Numbered from the stretch's first letter, positions 1 through 11,804 are shown. The stretch is 64,000 nt of DNA from Myoxocephalus aenaeus (GCA_038501785.1 JBAMJR010000070.1:4503501-4567500); one strand, 5' to 3'. Notes: generated by a model from the letters alone, not told the origin. Program-made: numbers and translations.

Positions 1-1772
1 CAGCGACTCCGCGGCGGTGTACGACGGGGAGTCCAGCCAAAGGAGCTTGGACGGCCTGAGCCCTATGGGATGCTGGTCGGCGGTTCTGGAAGAGGAGTTG
101 CCGCTCGATAGCTCTTCCGTTCACGAAGAGAGTCTCGAGCTGGAGCACCAGCAGCCCGCGGCGGACGAACACTTCCTCCCTCTTGAGAAAGCGGAGGTCG
201 CAGATATCCAGTCAGATATCTCGGCGGTCGACGCAAGTGTTCCCAAATGTGACGCTGAAGACCTCCCGACGCGGAGGGTGGATTCAATCTTTCCGTCGTC
301 ATCGTCTTCTTCTTCCTCCTCCTCTTCTTCTTTTACCTCCAGTCAGCCGGTGCTTAAAGATGCTAAAAGTGTCGACAAAGTCTCTAAGCCTGATTCAAGC
401 TATCAGATCCTCAAGCTGCCTTTTGAGAGCGTTTTGACAACAGGAGATGCTGGAGCCGGCCGCCTCTCCTCCCCTACGGCTCCCTACTACTACAACTACC
501 TGTCCATGCAGACCACTCACGAGCGGATGAGCGTCCTGAGTCCCTCTCTGGACGAGCTGTCCTCCAGAGACGAGATGTTCTCCACCGATCTGGACGACGC
601 AGAGCTTTTCCCCAAACACGTGTACGCGGGCCGGAGGCTCTCCGAGGTCGTGAGCGGGTCTCCGCAAACTGCCGACGCCGTGGAGGAAGTGTGGCTTCCC
701 GGCTCGAAGAGGTTCATGTGCGCCTGCTGTGGGAAAAGCCTCGCGAAAAACGCCGGAAGGAGCAAAGGCCACAGCGCCAAGATGTTCAGAGACGAAGCCG
801 GAGGCTCCGCGGAGGAGAGCCGGTACGGGAGAGGGTGCGAGCAGCCGGTCAGAGTGGTGGTGAGGAAGCATTCTGCACCCAGGAAGCCCCACGCCGTGCT
901 GCCGAGACATGCCGCGAAACCCTGGCACAAAAGAGGCCAATGCAAAGAGCCGTCCGATCCGGTGACCCAGGAGGAAGGGCGTGAGGTTTGTAAGCAGGAG
1001 CCGGCTGACGGGGAGGCCAGAGAGGCGGCTGGCAGTGAGCTGCAGTGCAGAACGTGTACGGGTAAGTCTCTTCAGTGGACTTTAGCGTTTCTACGGCGTG
1101 TTGACGGGCACGTGTATGAAAATGTGTGTGTGGAAACTCTTTCATAGACGGACTCTGCAGAGATCTGACCACGTCGGACCAAGGCCGGTGGGGAGACGGG
1201 GACGTGATTCCCAGGAGGAGACAAGCGAGCCTTCTGCCACGACCAGGTTGATCGATCATTGTGCAACTCTAAAAGATATAATTTGTGAAAATCAGTTTTA
1301 AAGGTGCAGAAATACAAAAATCTGAGCATATCTATGAATGCGACCGTTAGATGCTAAAGGTGCTAACAGCCCTGTTATGGCTGTTAGCGCGGTTAGCAGC
1401 TAACCGCTAACTGTGCTAACAGCCGTAACAGTGCTGACAATAATGACCCGCTGGCGGTTCATCATGGATTACATGGCTGCTTACTAAAGATATTGAATAT
1501 TTGACAACATTGATTTTAAAAATGATTTTATTGCTCTGTGCTTTTGTTCCCTTCGTGTCCGCTGGGCAGAGACGAGCACTCAGAGGAAAGCGATGTACCA
1601 CAGGTCAAGAATGGAGGATAACGACGATGAGCCGCCACCGCTACACTGGGAGAGAGGTGAATATAACGCTGGGAACGCTGAACAGATCATCGCAAAGCTT
1701 TAAAAAAGTGATTTGATTTTATTCTTTCCCTTTTTGTCAGGCTCTACGATGAGAGGAGAACCAAGATGTTAA
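1..1772 (+). CDS. 3' part of a probable Bucky ball-family paralogue (5' end outside window)
   Basis: The reading frame is open from the left edge (codons start at base 2). Proposed exons are 1-1061, 1570-1656 and 1741-1772, joined at GTAAGT/CAG and GTGAAT/CAG sites, both introns phase 1, ending with TAA. The visible protein is low-complexity: a run of 12 serines (296-331), a short motif SYQILKLPFESV near 398-433, an aromatic YYYNY patch, a Cys cluster RFMCACCGK (about 710-736) and a second Cys pair (LQCRTC) just before the first intron, set among basic residues. The penultimate exon is acidic and proline-rich (DNDDEPPPLHW). The last exon adds ten residues ending Arg-Cys. The downstream Buc gene has the same intron phases, exon sizes and Arg-Cys end, so I infer a tandem paralogue, probably acting in germ plasm. 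The N-terminal Buc motif, which would prove it, lies outside the window. Coding status is fairly sure; the family call is moderate. Confidence 0.62.
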
Positions 1773-2178
1773 TGTCCCCAAAAGTGTGTTGAACTGTAGG
1801 TGACATGCATGCAGCTCTGCAAAAAAGATTATAACATTTGTATTTCATATATTCTATCTATATATTTTACAAATTATTTCACACACAAAGTTCCAGTGAA
1901 ACTTTGTCCTCATGAAATTTGTTTTTTTCTCTCATCAGGTCCCCCTCGCCCAAAAGGTGTAATTGTTCAATGTGTTTAAAACGTATTTAGAGCACCAGGT
2001 GAAATGCACAGCACGAGGAATCCTATTTTTGTTAAGATAAAAGTATTAAAAAAAAACAGATGTATAAAGTTTTCTGCAGTGACACTGCCTCGCACTCTTC
2101 ATGATTTATGAATTTCACAAATGGGCTGAAAGTTTGTGTTGCAGATATGATGGTGTGCCACAGTTTTGGGGCCAGTCC

Positions 2179-2184
2179 AATAAA
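2179..2184 (+). promoter_or_regulatory. Polyadenylation signal AATAAA of the first gene
   Basis: A canonical AATAAA lies about 400 bp after the proposed stop codon at 1772 and is followed by a T/G-rich stretch. It is the first canonical signal downstream of the gene, so the 3' UTR would end near 2200. Confidence 0.5.
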
Positions 2185-3104
2185 AATATTCATTATTTAA
2201 AAGCTTTGTGTCGAATCATTTGTAACATTTCCCATGATGCTCGACGGTTTCTACTGGTTTGATAATGAGGACACTGGTATTGTTTGACTTGTATTTCAAT
2301 AAGCATGAATAACCATCAAGACTGTGTTCTGCCAGCAGATTTATTTTGACACATGTTAAGATGTTGATATACCTGCAGAACCAGATGTTGTTTCTGTCCA
2401 GTGTTAAATGTCGCGTATGATGTTTTTCACTGTAAATATTTGTTTGAAAGGAAACTAATTTGGTGAATCACTGTATCATTTCCCTTTTCAAGGAGAAATG
2501 GTAGAATTATTTTGTTCCTGCACATTTTTTCCCTTCTAAGTGCTTGTAAATTAAATCTAGCTTATCTTTTACCTTGGGCTTTTAATAGACCAAATGATTA
2601 ATCAGTTTGAGAAAATTATGACTGATTCATCAACAAAGTAAATACACATTTGAGGCATCCCTCTTATCTACTAACCCCCAATGGATGCTTCAAATGGAAC
2701 AAAAACAACCTTTTGGTTCACAGCAGTCTAATAGCAGAAAGTGGTGTTTTTGCCAACAGCAAGACAGAAAAACAACTTTTACTTTTGTCCTGAAAGCACA
2801 GAGACCAGAGTGTGCACAGAACATCTTTTCAAGCATCAGCACTGATTTAACAAACCGGTCTCACAGCAAGTTTATTCTCCACGCATAGGAGTGTCTGTAA
2901 ATCCTGCTGCAGGCGACCAAACAAGAGCATAATTGGCTCTTCGGGGGTCAAACCTGCTTCTCAACACAGGTTGAGTGAACTATGTGCTTTGCATTTTACA
3001 AATCTTTAGCCCCGCTTGCCTGCAAATGAGCCTTTACCAAGAGGCCACGAGGCTCAGGATGTGCAGCGCGTCTGTAACGCTCGCAAGTTGCAGCTCTGTT
3101 TCCT

Positions 3105-3345
3105 TAATTTAAGCCAATCAGCTTCTCCTCTACCTTTTTTCCCCCACCTATCCTGGATCTATTGTCTGCTCCTCCTCAGGTGAGCTGATGCACCACTGTG
3201 GGAGGGAATCAGAGGGAAATGGACGTTTGTCATTGGCTTTTAAAGAAGGTCGTCAACCTCTAATTGGACACTTTGGACAGGCCAATCAGATTTCCAATTA
3301 GAAACACACTTTTAAAGCTCTGCCGGTGAGTCAGTACTGATCCTC
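3105..3345 (+). promoter_or_regulatory. Candidate oocyte promoter of the Buc gene: CCAAT boxes and TAATTG elements
   Basis: Four CCAAT boxes are visible within 190 bp: 3114-3118 (+), 3232-3236 (as ATTGG), 3282-3286 (+) and 3294-3298 (+). A TAATTG/ATTGG overlap sits at 3261-3266 and its reverse, CAATTA, at 3295-3300. An E-box CAGGTG lies near 3177 and a TATA-like TTTTAAAG at about 3310. CCAAT is the NF-Y site, TAATTG is the NOBOX-type element and CANNTG is the FIGLA/E12-type site known from oocyte promoters. The combination fits a maternally expressed gene, but that role is inferred. Transcription would start near 3340, about 120 bp before the ATG. Confidence 0.45.
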
Positions 3346-3463
3346 TTTGTGCGTTTGTTCAGTCAGTGTCTTGCTATCAGACAACACATCGCTATCCTGC
3401 AACGAATCTGCCAACAAGGAAGGAAAATCTTCATAGAGTTACTTGAACTTACTTCTCGCGTCT

Positions 3464-6400
3464 ATGGAGGCCACAGCTACCTTCCAGCACTCTTACGGCC
3501 TGGGCCCCCGGGGTCCAGAACCACACTACAGAGCCCAGCAGGACCAGGGACCCCACCCGCCGTCGGCTCCGGGGCCTTCGGGAGTGCCTCGTCCGGAGGA
3601 GCAGCAGCACCACAAGCCTTTCTTCTACATCCAGCCCTCGCAGCCGTACATGCCCATGCAGAGCATGCAGTGGCCTGTGCCGGTGCCCATGCCAGTTTCC
3701 TACAACCCATACTACCCTGGTTTAGGTGAGTGTTTAAAAGCTACCTGAAAAATACTAAACTTCTGCTGTGTTATGTATTTAAAAACCTCTGCACTATCGG
3801 GGCCTTGGTGTTGCATGTGCAGAGCATGAAATGCAGCGAAGTGCTTTTAAATAAAGTCCCCCTGTATAACCTTTCCACCTAAATGTTACCACCATGGTTC
3901 CTCTATTTTCAGTACAGATTTTGTTTTCATTCTTTGGTAAATGAGTTGGTGCTTACCCATACACCTGCAGCCAGTGCTAATGTGGCTATCTGGACTTGTA
4001 TTGCATGTAGTGACGTTTGCGGAAGTTTAGAGACATGGGGGAGGATATGGAAGTTAATTTTCGGTGGATCATGTTGAGGATCTCTTTGCTTTTCCTGCAT
4101 ACAGGACTTAATGTGTCGCAACCAAGTTCCATTTGAAGGCCGCATAAGTACAGCGCTGCTACACTGGTCCCTAAAATGACACTCTTAAAACTACTTTTCC
4201 TCTGCTACTAAAGGTTATGGCGTGCCCATGATGCCCCACTATCAGCCTAATCCCTACATGGAGCCACCTGGGTTTGTTGTACCCACCACCCACCTCCACT
4301 TGATGGACTACCGCCGCATGCTCAACCCCCAGTATTACCAGACCATGGCCTACCACTCCCGCAGGTTCCGCTACCAGCAGAACAGCCAGACCAGAGAAAT
4401 GACGAGCTCTGAGGTTCAAACTGAGCCCCTGTCCGCCACGCAGAGGGCCAGCACCCCGGGTCCCAGCAACACCAAGGCCCCTGGTGGCCTCCCAGTCCGC
4501 GGTGGCGACGCTGACCCCGGTGTCTCCATCAAGCAGTCGCCGACACCAGCTCCGTCCGTGCAGAAGAGGGATCCTCCTCCTGTGGAGCTAAAAGACACGG
4601 CGCCCTCTTCCACCACTAGGACGACGCCAAGCGGTGGCTTCGTGATCCAGACGGAGGAGGTGAGGATTGAATGCTGCACCACGCCGGTGGGACTGCAACT
4701 CCTGCACGCTCATGAGACTGCAGAGGTGTCCCACAGCTTTTCCCAAGACCTGGTCCAGCGTAGCAGCAGCTCGGTCCTCCAGGGTCGCGTCGTGCGGCAG
4801 GAAGAGGGACGCCGCCTCCCCGCGGAGCAGGCAGTCCAAGCTTGTCCCGACATCTTGTTAGTTGGGACGCACAGCAGCGGCGAGAAGCTCCCGTCTCTGG
4901 AGAATTCCAGGAACCAGACGGAGCCCGCGTTCGACTCCCCCGCCGCCGGCTTCCGGGTATCGGCTTGTGACGACGTTCAAGAGATGAGCGTCGAGAAGGA
5001 CCCGTCCAATAATCTCCCCTTCAAAGTCGTCCACCTGCCCTTCGGCCCCAAGTACCTGGACGAGCTGTGGAAGATGGAGTCCACTGTCTGGTCAATGAAT
5101 GAAACTGTGACTCCCTCTCCTGAATCGCCGAACCTAAATGGCCGCCCAGAGTCTCACGAGGCAACACCGGCTGGTGTAGTTGAAGTGCCTTCAACGACGG
5201 ATGATACGGATGATACAGAGGATACCGAGGACACGGAAGAGGTCTTGCCCGTGATCCAGATGCCTCCTCTGGCAGAGGATGAACAGGAGGGCATTGTCCC
5301 CGCTGTGGAGGAGCGTTCTGGGGATGGAATGCCTGAAGCTGACGTGTGCCCCTTCATGGACGTTTTTGTTCCAGAGGAAGCTCCTACAGCGGCCTTGATG
5401 CGGACTGCAGAAGACAATTCCCCTCTTAAGGCAGACGGAAACGTCCAGGATCACCAGGACACATCCTTCGAGTCGTTGCCTGCCTACCTCCCTTCAACCA
5501 GCTGGCTCGCTGACTTTGACAACGTCTACTATCATAGCAAGGTCCCGTCAACGCCAAAGAAGCGGAACAGACCGGCAGGCAGCCGTGGGTTAGAACTGCC
5601 CACCAGAAGAAGAAAACTAGACACGGACTACAACAAAGACCAGCCGACCACTCGGAAGCCAAAAGAGAGGCTCAAACCCAAAGGGAAGGCAGATCGCCGG
5701 AGCCTCTCCGACCACGACTGCTGCCTCAACGGGAGCTTCACTGAGAACGAGTTCACGCCTTACACGTCCAAGAGGGAGCAACTTTGCTCCAGGTGCGTGT
5801 CAAAGAGTACGATCTGCACGTCCGCCGGTCTGGGACTCGAAGGTCGCACCTGGAAGAGAAAAGCGGCTCTTTTCCCACAGTGGAACGAGGCGCTCTTACC
5901 CACGTGCGACGCCTGCAAGTCCCACTCCAAGAAGCGGCCGGCGAGGAAAGGTTCCAACCCGGACGTCCGCGGACACGACACCGAGGGGGAGTCCTCCGAG
6001 AACGGCTCGTGTCGCTTCGACTGCAAGTGGGGGGCCGCCGACCGTTCCGGGAAGCCGAACAACCTCGGCATGCCGCTGGCCTCCAGGCAAAATGTGGAGA
6101 CTCACCCGACGCTGCGGGAGAAGAACTGCGCTTGCAAAGAGCTGCAGCGTCGGCCCGTTGTGCGGGAGAGGCCGCGGCACTGTCCGCACGGCAACGCCAT
6201 CAGAGAAATGGACGAGAACCACACAGCGCCGGTTTCCCTGCAGGACAAATGCAGGATTATGGATCAGATTTATCTGACGCACAGGTGGCAAACGGGTAAG
6301 CAAAAGTAAAAAAATAATTCTCACTTTATCAGAAGGATTGACTCTTTTAAAATATGTATAACTTGTCATCCGCCAGAGAACGCGTGGAAAGCAGTGATGC

Positions 6401-6930
6401 ACAACCCCGACAGTGACGGCTCCAAGAACGAAGCCAGAGCACCACATTTTAATAACCACAAGAATTCACAACCACAATCACAAGGTTTGCTTTTGTCATT
6501 TCACTTTAAAGAAGAAAAGGGAAGATAGAGCCTTTTTGTATTCAGAATTTAATTTGTGCACACATACAGGTGCTAAATGGCATGAAGAATGTAAAAAAGG
6601 ATCTGCCGCTTCTCTGGATCAAGAAGTGTATGCTGACTTAGAAATTGAACCTTTTCTCCATTTTGAGACAAGTTGGCATAAACTTCTTGATTTAAAATCT
6701 TGTTTATGTGCTTGTCATTTAGTGCCGTTTTTAATTATTTTTTTATAGAGAATGTTCTCACTTTTCTACATTTCAAAAGATTCCCTTTTTTCAGGTGGGA
6801 GCAGTTTTCTGTATATTTAAATTGACAACATGTTTCTTTGCACTCATTTAAATTTAAATGAATTGCTTGCCATTTTTGTAATTATGATTTTCTCTTCACA
6901 GGAACTTATAGAAAAGACACAAGGTGCTGA
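3464..6930 (+). CDS. buc: Bucky ball (Buc/Velo1 family) germ-plasm organiser
   Basis: Exons 3464-3725, 4214-6295, 6377-6484 and 6902-6930 join in frame (all introns phase 1) to give 826 residues. Buc nucleates the Balbiani body and gathers germ-plasm RNA in oocytes. Diagnostic parts are the N-terminal BUVE/prion-like segment, rich in Pro, Tyr, Phe and Gln, with HKPFFYIQPSQPY (about 50-62), MDYRR (118-122) and SEVQTEP (153-159); an acidic DDT/EDT repeat (about 414-430); the conserved PSTSWLADFDNVYY (about 514-527); a basic stretch (about 536-580); and scattered Cys pairs CSRC, CDAC and CAC towards the C-terminus. The ATG is the first in frame after a TAG at 3434; its context is mediocre (T at -3, G at +4). 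The third donor, GTTTGC, is weak. The last exon is only nine codons and ends Arg-Cys, as in the upstream paralogue. Which teleost Buc subgroup this belongs to cannot be settled by eye. Confidence 0.88.
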
Positions 6931-7071
6931 TTTTCACAAGAGCACAATCAACAAAGTGAACAGTGACACTTTTTTTTAAAGAAATATATATTTATGATGT
7001 ACACTTAATTTAAATTATGTCCACCTAATTGAATTGTATAATCACAATGTTTCACTATTTATTAACATTCA

Positions 7072-7077
7072 AATAAA
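7072..7077 (+). promoter_or_regulatory. Polyadenylation signal AATAAA of the Buc gene
   Basis: A canonical AATAAA lies 142 bp after the proposed TGA at 6928-6930 and is followed about 15-30 bp later by a T/G-rich stretch. It fits the short 3' UTR of the four-exon model. Confidence 0.55.
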
Positions 7078-7099
7078 CACATATTTATGGTACTGTTTG

Positions 7100-9660
7100 T
7101 CCTTCCTTTTGCACATAAAGTTTAGGGAGTAAAATGTGTTTACTTGTTTTTGTCCACTAGATGGAACTATTTCTACATTAAATGTAACACCCAGCAGGTG
7201 ATTAAAATAGTATATACTATAATACTACACTTTAATAAACCAGTCTTACTCTGATAAACATATCAGCTTTTGTTAATATAATTAAACCAATTTAAATGAC
7301 CGTACAATTAAACTTGTCATTAATTAAAAGTTTGGCGGGATGGAAAAGGGACCACCTCCATGACCACTCAGGTGATCAACACATCTCTTTTTTTTTTTCA
7401 TATCAAACGTATCTCTGGTTAGTACATAAATCATTAAACGAGGCAACTTTGATCGCACATTTGCACAAGATCTTTTACTGTCTTATCTAAACAGACGTTC
7501 AGGTGGATCACAGCTTTGACCTTCTGTAGTCTCTAATCTGCAGCTTCTGTTAATGACACCCGTAGCTTTATTGTTGACGGACGAAAAAAATGTATGTCAA
7601 AGATTCAGTTGCATCTCGGAAAATATCAAAATATATATATATATATATTTATTTTTTAAATCGGGCAGTGCAGTATTTTTCTTTTTTACACCCAACTTCA
7701 TTAAAATATCAACAACTTATGGATAGATTGCCATGAAATTCTCCACAAACATTCATTCCCTAGAGAATGAATCGTACTTGCATGAGGCTGATATATTTTT
7801 TTATTTTTGGGATTAGCATGAAATGTGGCGCAAATATCAATGTCTTAAATAACTTTGGTGACTAATGTTTTTTGTTTTTCTAGCTCTGCCATCAATTCAA
7901 AAATATAACACAGGGACGGGTGTCACAAATTAGCATCCGCTATAAACCGTATGGTTTCTCTGTGTACTTTTCAAATTGTCCAACACTTTGGATTGTGACC
8001 AAATAACTGGAAAAACTAATGACGTCCCCGTCTGTTTCGTGCTCATTGGCTAACTCAATGGGATATTTACTAAGCTTGTATTAAAACTGCTTAGCACCCC
8101 TGATCGTTTAATTAAACTGAGGCTGCACAGTTTTTAAGTGTTGTACGATTACAATAAGACCTGCTAAATGATAGTGCTGTGAAAGTTTGTGCCGTTATCT
8201 CCATATTTATAATAAATATCTTCCAGTGTGGCCGTAGTCGGACAACACGTCCTCCAAACTAGTTGTGACCCAGTGTAACCTGAACCCTGAGCAACAGAGC
8301 ACAACATGTTTTCTGCTGAGAAAACTCTGCAAGTGTGCATTTATCCTGCCTTCAAAGATTAGATAAAGCTCACATCTGGCATAAACATCAGCAGGCTAGC
8401 ATTGTCACTGGGTGCTGCTGTGCCCCGAGTGCGACCTGCAGGTAGCACGGCGGTCGAGTGTTACTCCTGCTTCTCACTGCGTCAGCTAAAGCACTGCATG
8501 GAATTAAGGCAGGAAGGACATTATTAGAGTCGTCGTGTTGTGTGAAGGCAACTGTGAACCCCCATTATTGACCGATAATGTTGCTCCCCAAGGGGGGAAA
8601 AAAACATACTCAAATGTATTGAATAATTAATGAATCGTGGGCCAGACCATTAGAGTTTATGCAGTGTTCAGCAAGCCTTTTGGGATCAGGTAATGAAACC
8701 AATTTTTACCGCTCAAACATGTAATGACATGTGCAGCAATAATGGCTTTTCCTGGCTGCAGGGGGAGGTAAACGCCAGGATGCAGAGTGCACGTTTCTGT
8801 CAGCTTGTGGGAGTCCATGTGTGCTTTTTCTGCACACAAAAAAAACACACAATCCCCCGAACAGCGTGCAGCCTTCAAGAGAGGGAAGAAAAGGCCCCGT
8901 TTTTGTGCATTGTTTGAAACGGATACACTCGAAAAAGCTTTTGCAATTTGAAACAACCCCCTTTTTTTAAAGCGATTTAAAGAGGTTCTCTGAAGGCCCA
9001 GATGGGATGAAAGGGAAGTTTCGGCGCTGGAGCACAACGCATGATTTCCCCTCAGATTCGTCTGGGTTTTTTTAGGCGGGAGATTGGACGCCGCGTTTTT
9101 TTGGTACGGTCTCAGAGCTCATATCTAGTCGACTCCGTTCTCGCGCGGCAGTTCCATCTTCATGACGCCGGCATTATGGGGAAATGTGAAAGGCGACAGC
9201 ATGATTGGCTCCCAGGGGGTGAGGTTTACAGTATGAGGTCTGATGGAGGAGGCATATATATATATATATATATATATTTCATACAGAACGACACAAACAG
9301 TCGAGGCCGCTGTGGGTAAAGCATCCTGCAGAGATGATGTCCCTTTACAGGTCGATGTGTTCCAATGCGTGAACACCAAAATGTCCTCTTAAAGATGGAA
9401 AGATGAGGAAAATCCCTCAGACGGAAGGACGTTATTAAAGCTTCTCTCTTCATGGAGTCGAGCATCATCACTGTGTTTAGGAGCCTGGAAAAGCACAGAT
9501 GGAGGATTTGGTCATTTTAGCTGCATCCGACAAAGAGTTTGTTCACAAAAAAAAAAAAAAAAAACCTTCTCATTTACGCCATGGGCAGATTATGGGCAAT
9601 GGGCCCCTGGCACAGACATGCAGGAGGCCCCGCCGCCTCTATTACATGGCAGCAAGAAGA
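7100..9660. other. Intergenic, no gene seen
   Basis: This is AT-rich single-copy-looking sequence. Small simple repeats occur at 7631-7648 (AT) and 9254-9277 (AT), and an A18 run at 9547-9564. The open frames here are short, lack codon bias and have no recognisable domain. Confidence 0.6.
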
Positions 9661-10202
9661 CAGTTTTGTGTTTCTTTGGCGCCATTACTTATTTCTCTGT
9701 GGTCCTTTTGTGTCTCTTTGTGGTTGTTTTGCCTCTTTTCATAGTAGTTGTGAGTTTCTTTGTGGCTATTTGCTGCTGTTTTCCATCTCTTAGTTGTTTT
9801 GGTCTCTTTGTAGTTGCATTGTGTGTCTTTGTAGTTGGGTTGCGTCTCTTTGTAATAATGTTCAAGGCATTTGAAGTCATTTTGAATCTCTTTGTAGTTG
9901 GGTTGTTTCTTTTTGTAGTCATTTTGTGTCTCTTTGTGGTTGCATTGTATCTCTCTGTAGTTGGGTTGTTTCTTTTTGTAGTTGGGTTGTTTCTTTTTGT
10001 AGTCATTTTGTGTCTCTTTGTGGTTGCATTGTATCTCTTTGTAGTTGGGTTGTTTCTTTTTGTAGTCATTTTGTGTCTCTTTGTGGTTGCATTGTATCTC
10101 TTTGTAGTTGGGTTGTTTCTTTTTGTAGTCATTTTGTTTATCTCTGTCGTTGCATTGTATCTCTTTGTAGTCAGTTTGTGTCTCTTTGTGGTTGTTAGCC
10201 TC
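9661..10202. repeat. Minisatellite of about 21 bp, GTCTCTTTGTAGTTG core
   Basis: This is a degenerate head-to-tail array of a roughly 21-bp T/G-rich unit (GTCTCTTTGTAGTTG plus a variable TTTTGT/GGTTGT tail); stretches near 10,000-10,140 are higher-order copies of each other. Because 21 is divisible by three, stop-free frames run through it on both strands. A GGGCCCCTG-containing flank precedes it at about 9600. Closely related to the array at 19.5-20.1 kb. Confidence 0.85.
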
Positions 10203-11696
10203 TTTTTTTCTTAAAAATATACGGCATAGTGCTGAGGCCGTGAATTTTTTGAATTTTTTGAAACACACTTCCCTTGATCTTTGCCTCGGTGTGTTCGTGT
10301 CGGTGAATGTCGCTGAGCTGTCTGAGTGGTTGCGTAGATCTGCTTGAGATGCCATAAGAGCTGTGGGAGGTTAAGAGCATCCATTCTGCCTCCTTAACGG
10401 TTTGGAGGGATTCTGTCAAGCTGTCAAGTTGTTGTTTTTCTTCTTCTTGTTCTTTTTTTCCTGTAGAGCAGCGGAGCGCGTGCCACACGGTTGGAGTGTT
10501 TTAAAATGCTCGTCACCGAGGTCTCAGGGATGAGTGAGTGGGATCAGGACACAGGGTCACTCACGAGAGGACCGCTCTCTGTAGAGGAATATAAATAACC
10601 CTGAATAAACCTACAGCAAGAGATTATTACAGAGTCAATACCTGCATTTATAGTTTCAACTGATACATTGAAAATTGAAGACTTCAAATATGAGAGGATG
10701 TAGGGTTTGGATAGCCATACAGATAAATAAACAACGAATAACATATTAAACAAACAGGTTTTAGTAAACATTATTTTTCATTTTTTATTTACAAACATAT
10801 TTTGGTAATATTTGTTTCGAGAGCATTTAAATGCCATTTTGCAATAACGGGATATGAAACATAACGTCCCGAGATATTTTGAAAAATAGAAACACTACTA
10901 CCTCAGTTTCTTACGCAAATATAGTGTTTATTTGTGTTTTGTGGATGTTCACTGAAAAAAAAAAAACTTTAAATAATCCTTAAGGTCTACAGATGCGTTG
11001 GTAGAAATGTTATGCTTCTTTCACAAGATGCATAAAATGGGGTTTCTTATAAAAAAAAATGACTGAATGATTTCCACTTTCTTTTTTATTTTAAAACAAC
11101 AAAACAGAACATTTCAGGAGCATAAACACAAATGGTCAAATTAAACAAAGATTGTCTTGCTGTCCCATCGTTCCAATATCTTCTCTCCAAAACACCACAT
11201 TTGTTTCCGTGGGCGCTGGTTCAGCCTCGATGGAGTACATGTGTGAACGTCTGGGTCCACATTTCCAGCTCCTCTCTCATCCCTTTTCGGCCGGTGCCCT
11301 TGACAGTCTGCAGGCTCCTGAAGGACATGATGGATGGCTCTTTGAAGGGTCCCTTCTGTCATCCAGACGCCCAATTAGAAGGCCGGCCACGGCTGGCCAC
11401 TCCGGACTGAGAGGCAGGAGAGCGGCATCACTCACTCGGTGGACCACACCGACTTTTTTGGCACACCAGCCCAATCGGTCATCTGATGCAGAAACAAAAA
11501 AAGCGACTCTGTGAGGCCAGCGGATACCAATGCCCTCTGATAGTGCACGGCGACGCTTTACTTTAGACGGTGTGTCCAACACAGTCTCATGGAGGCTCTC
11601 GAAATAGTCACAGGATGCAAACCATTGGTGTCGTGTACAGAAACATAAATTGTTTCAGGACAAAAAACGTCATGGTTGGGCTTAAATTTACTTCAA
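10203..11696. other. Intergenic, no gene seen
   Basis: Mixed AT-rich sequence. Frames of 75-120 codons around 11,130-11,580 on both strands overlap one another, have no recognisable domain and no paired splice sites, and look like chance. Nothing else stands out. Confidence 0.5.
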
Positions 11697-11804
11697 CAGT
11701 TAGGTTTAGTCAACAAAACCATGAACAGTTAAGTTTAGTCAACAAAAACCATGAACACTTAGGTTTAGTCAACAAAACCATGAACAGTTGAGTTTAGTCA
11801 ACAC
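11697..11804. repeat. Short tandem array of a 29-30 bp unit
   Basis: Three full copies and one partial copy of a unit containing GGTTTAGTCAACAAAACCAT are arranged head to tail with only a few substitutions and one A insertion between them. Confidence 0.85.

Noticed and set aside
1330..1440. GCTAACAGC/GCTGTTAGC inverted repeats in intron 1 of the first gene, possible RNA hairpin
   Set aside because: The repeats are imperfect and resemble common GCTAA-rich fish low-complexity sequence, as also seen at 52.2 kb; no hairpin with miRNA-like arms could be drawn.
5784..6459. Frames of 171 aa (+) and 187 aa (-) within the Buc large exon
   Set aside because: They are shadow frames; the in-frame Buc product has the conserved motifs and the intron phases fit.
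9618..10355. Frames of 198 aa (+) and 237 aa (-) across the 21-bp array
   Set aside because: Both consist of the same seven-residue periodic peptide dictated by a 21-bp tandem repeat; there is no start or splice context and no domain.
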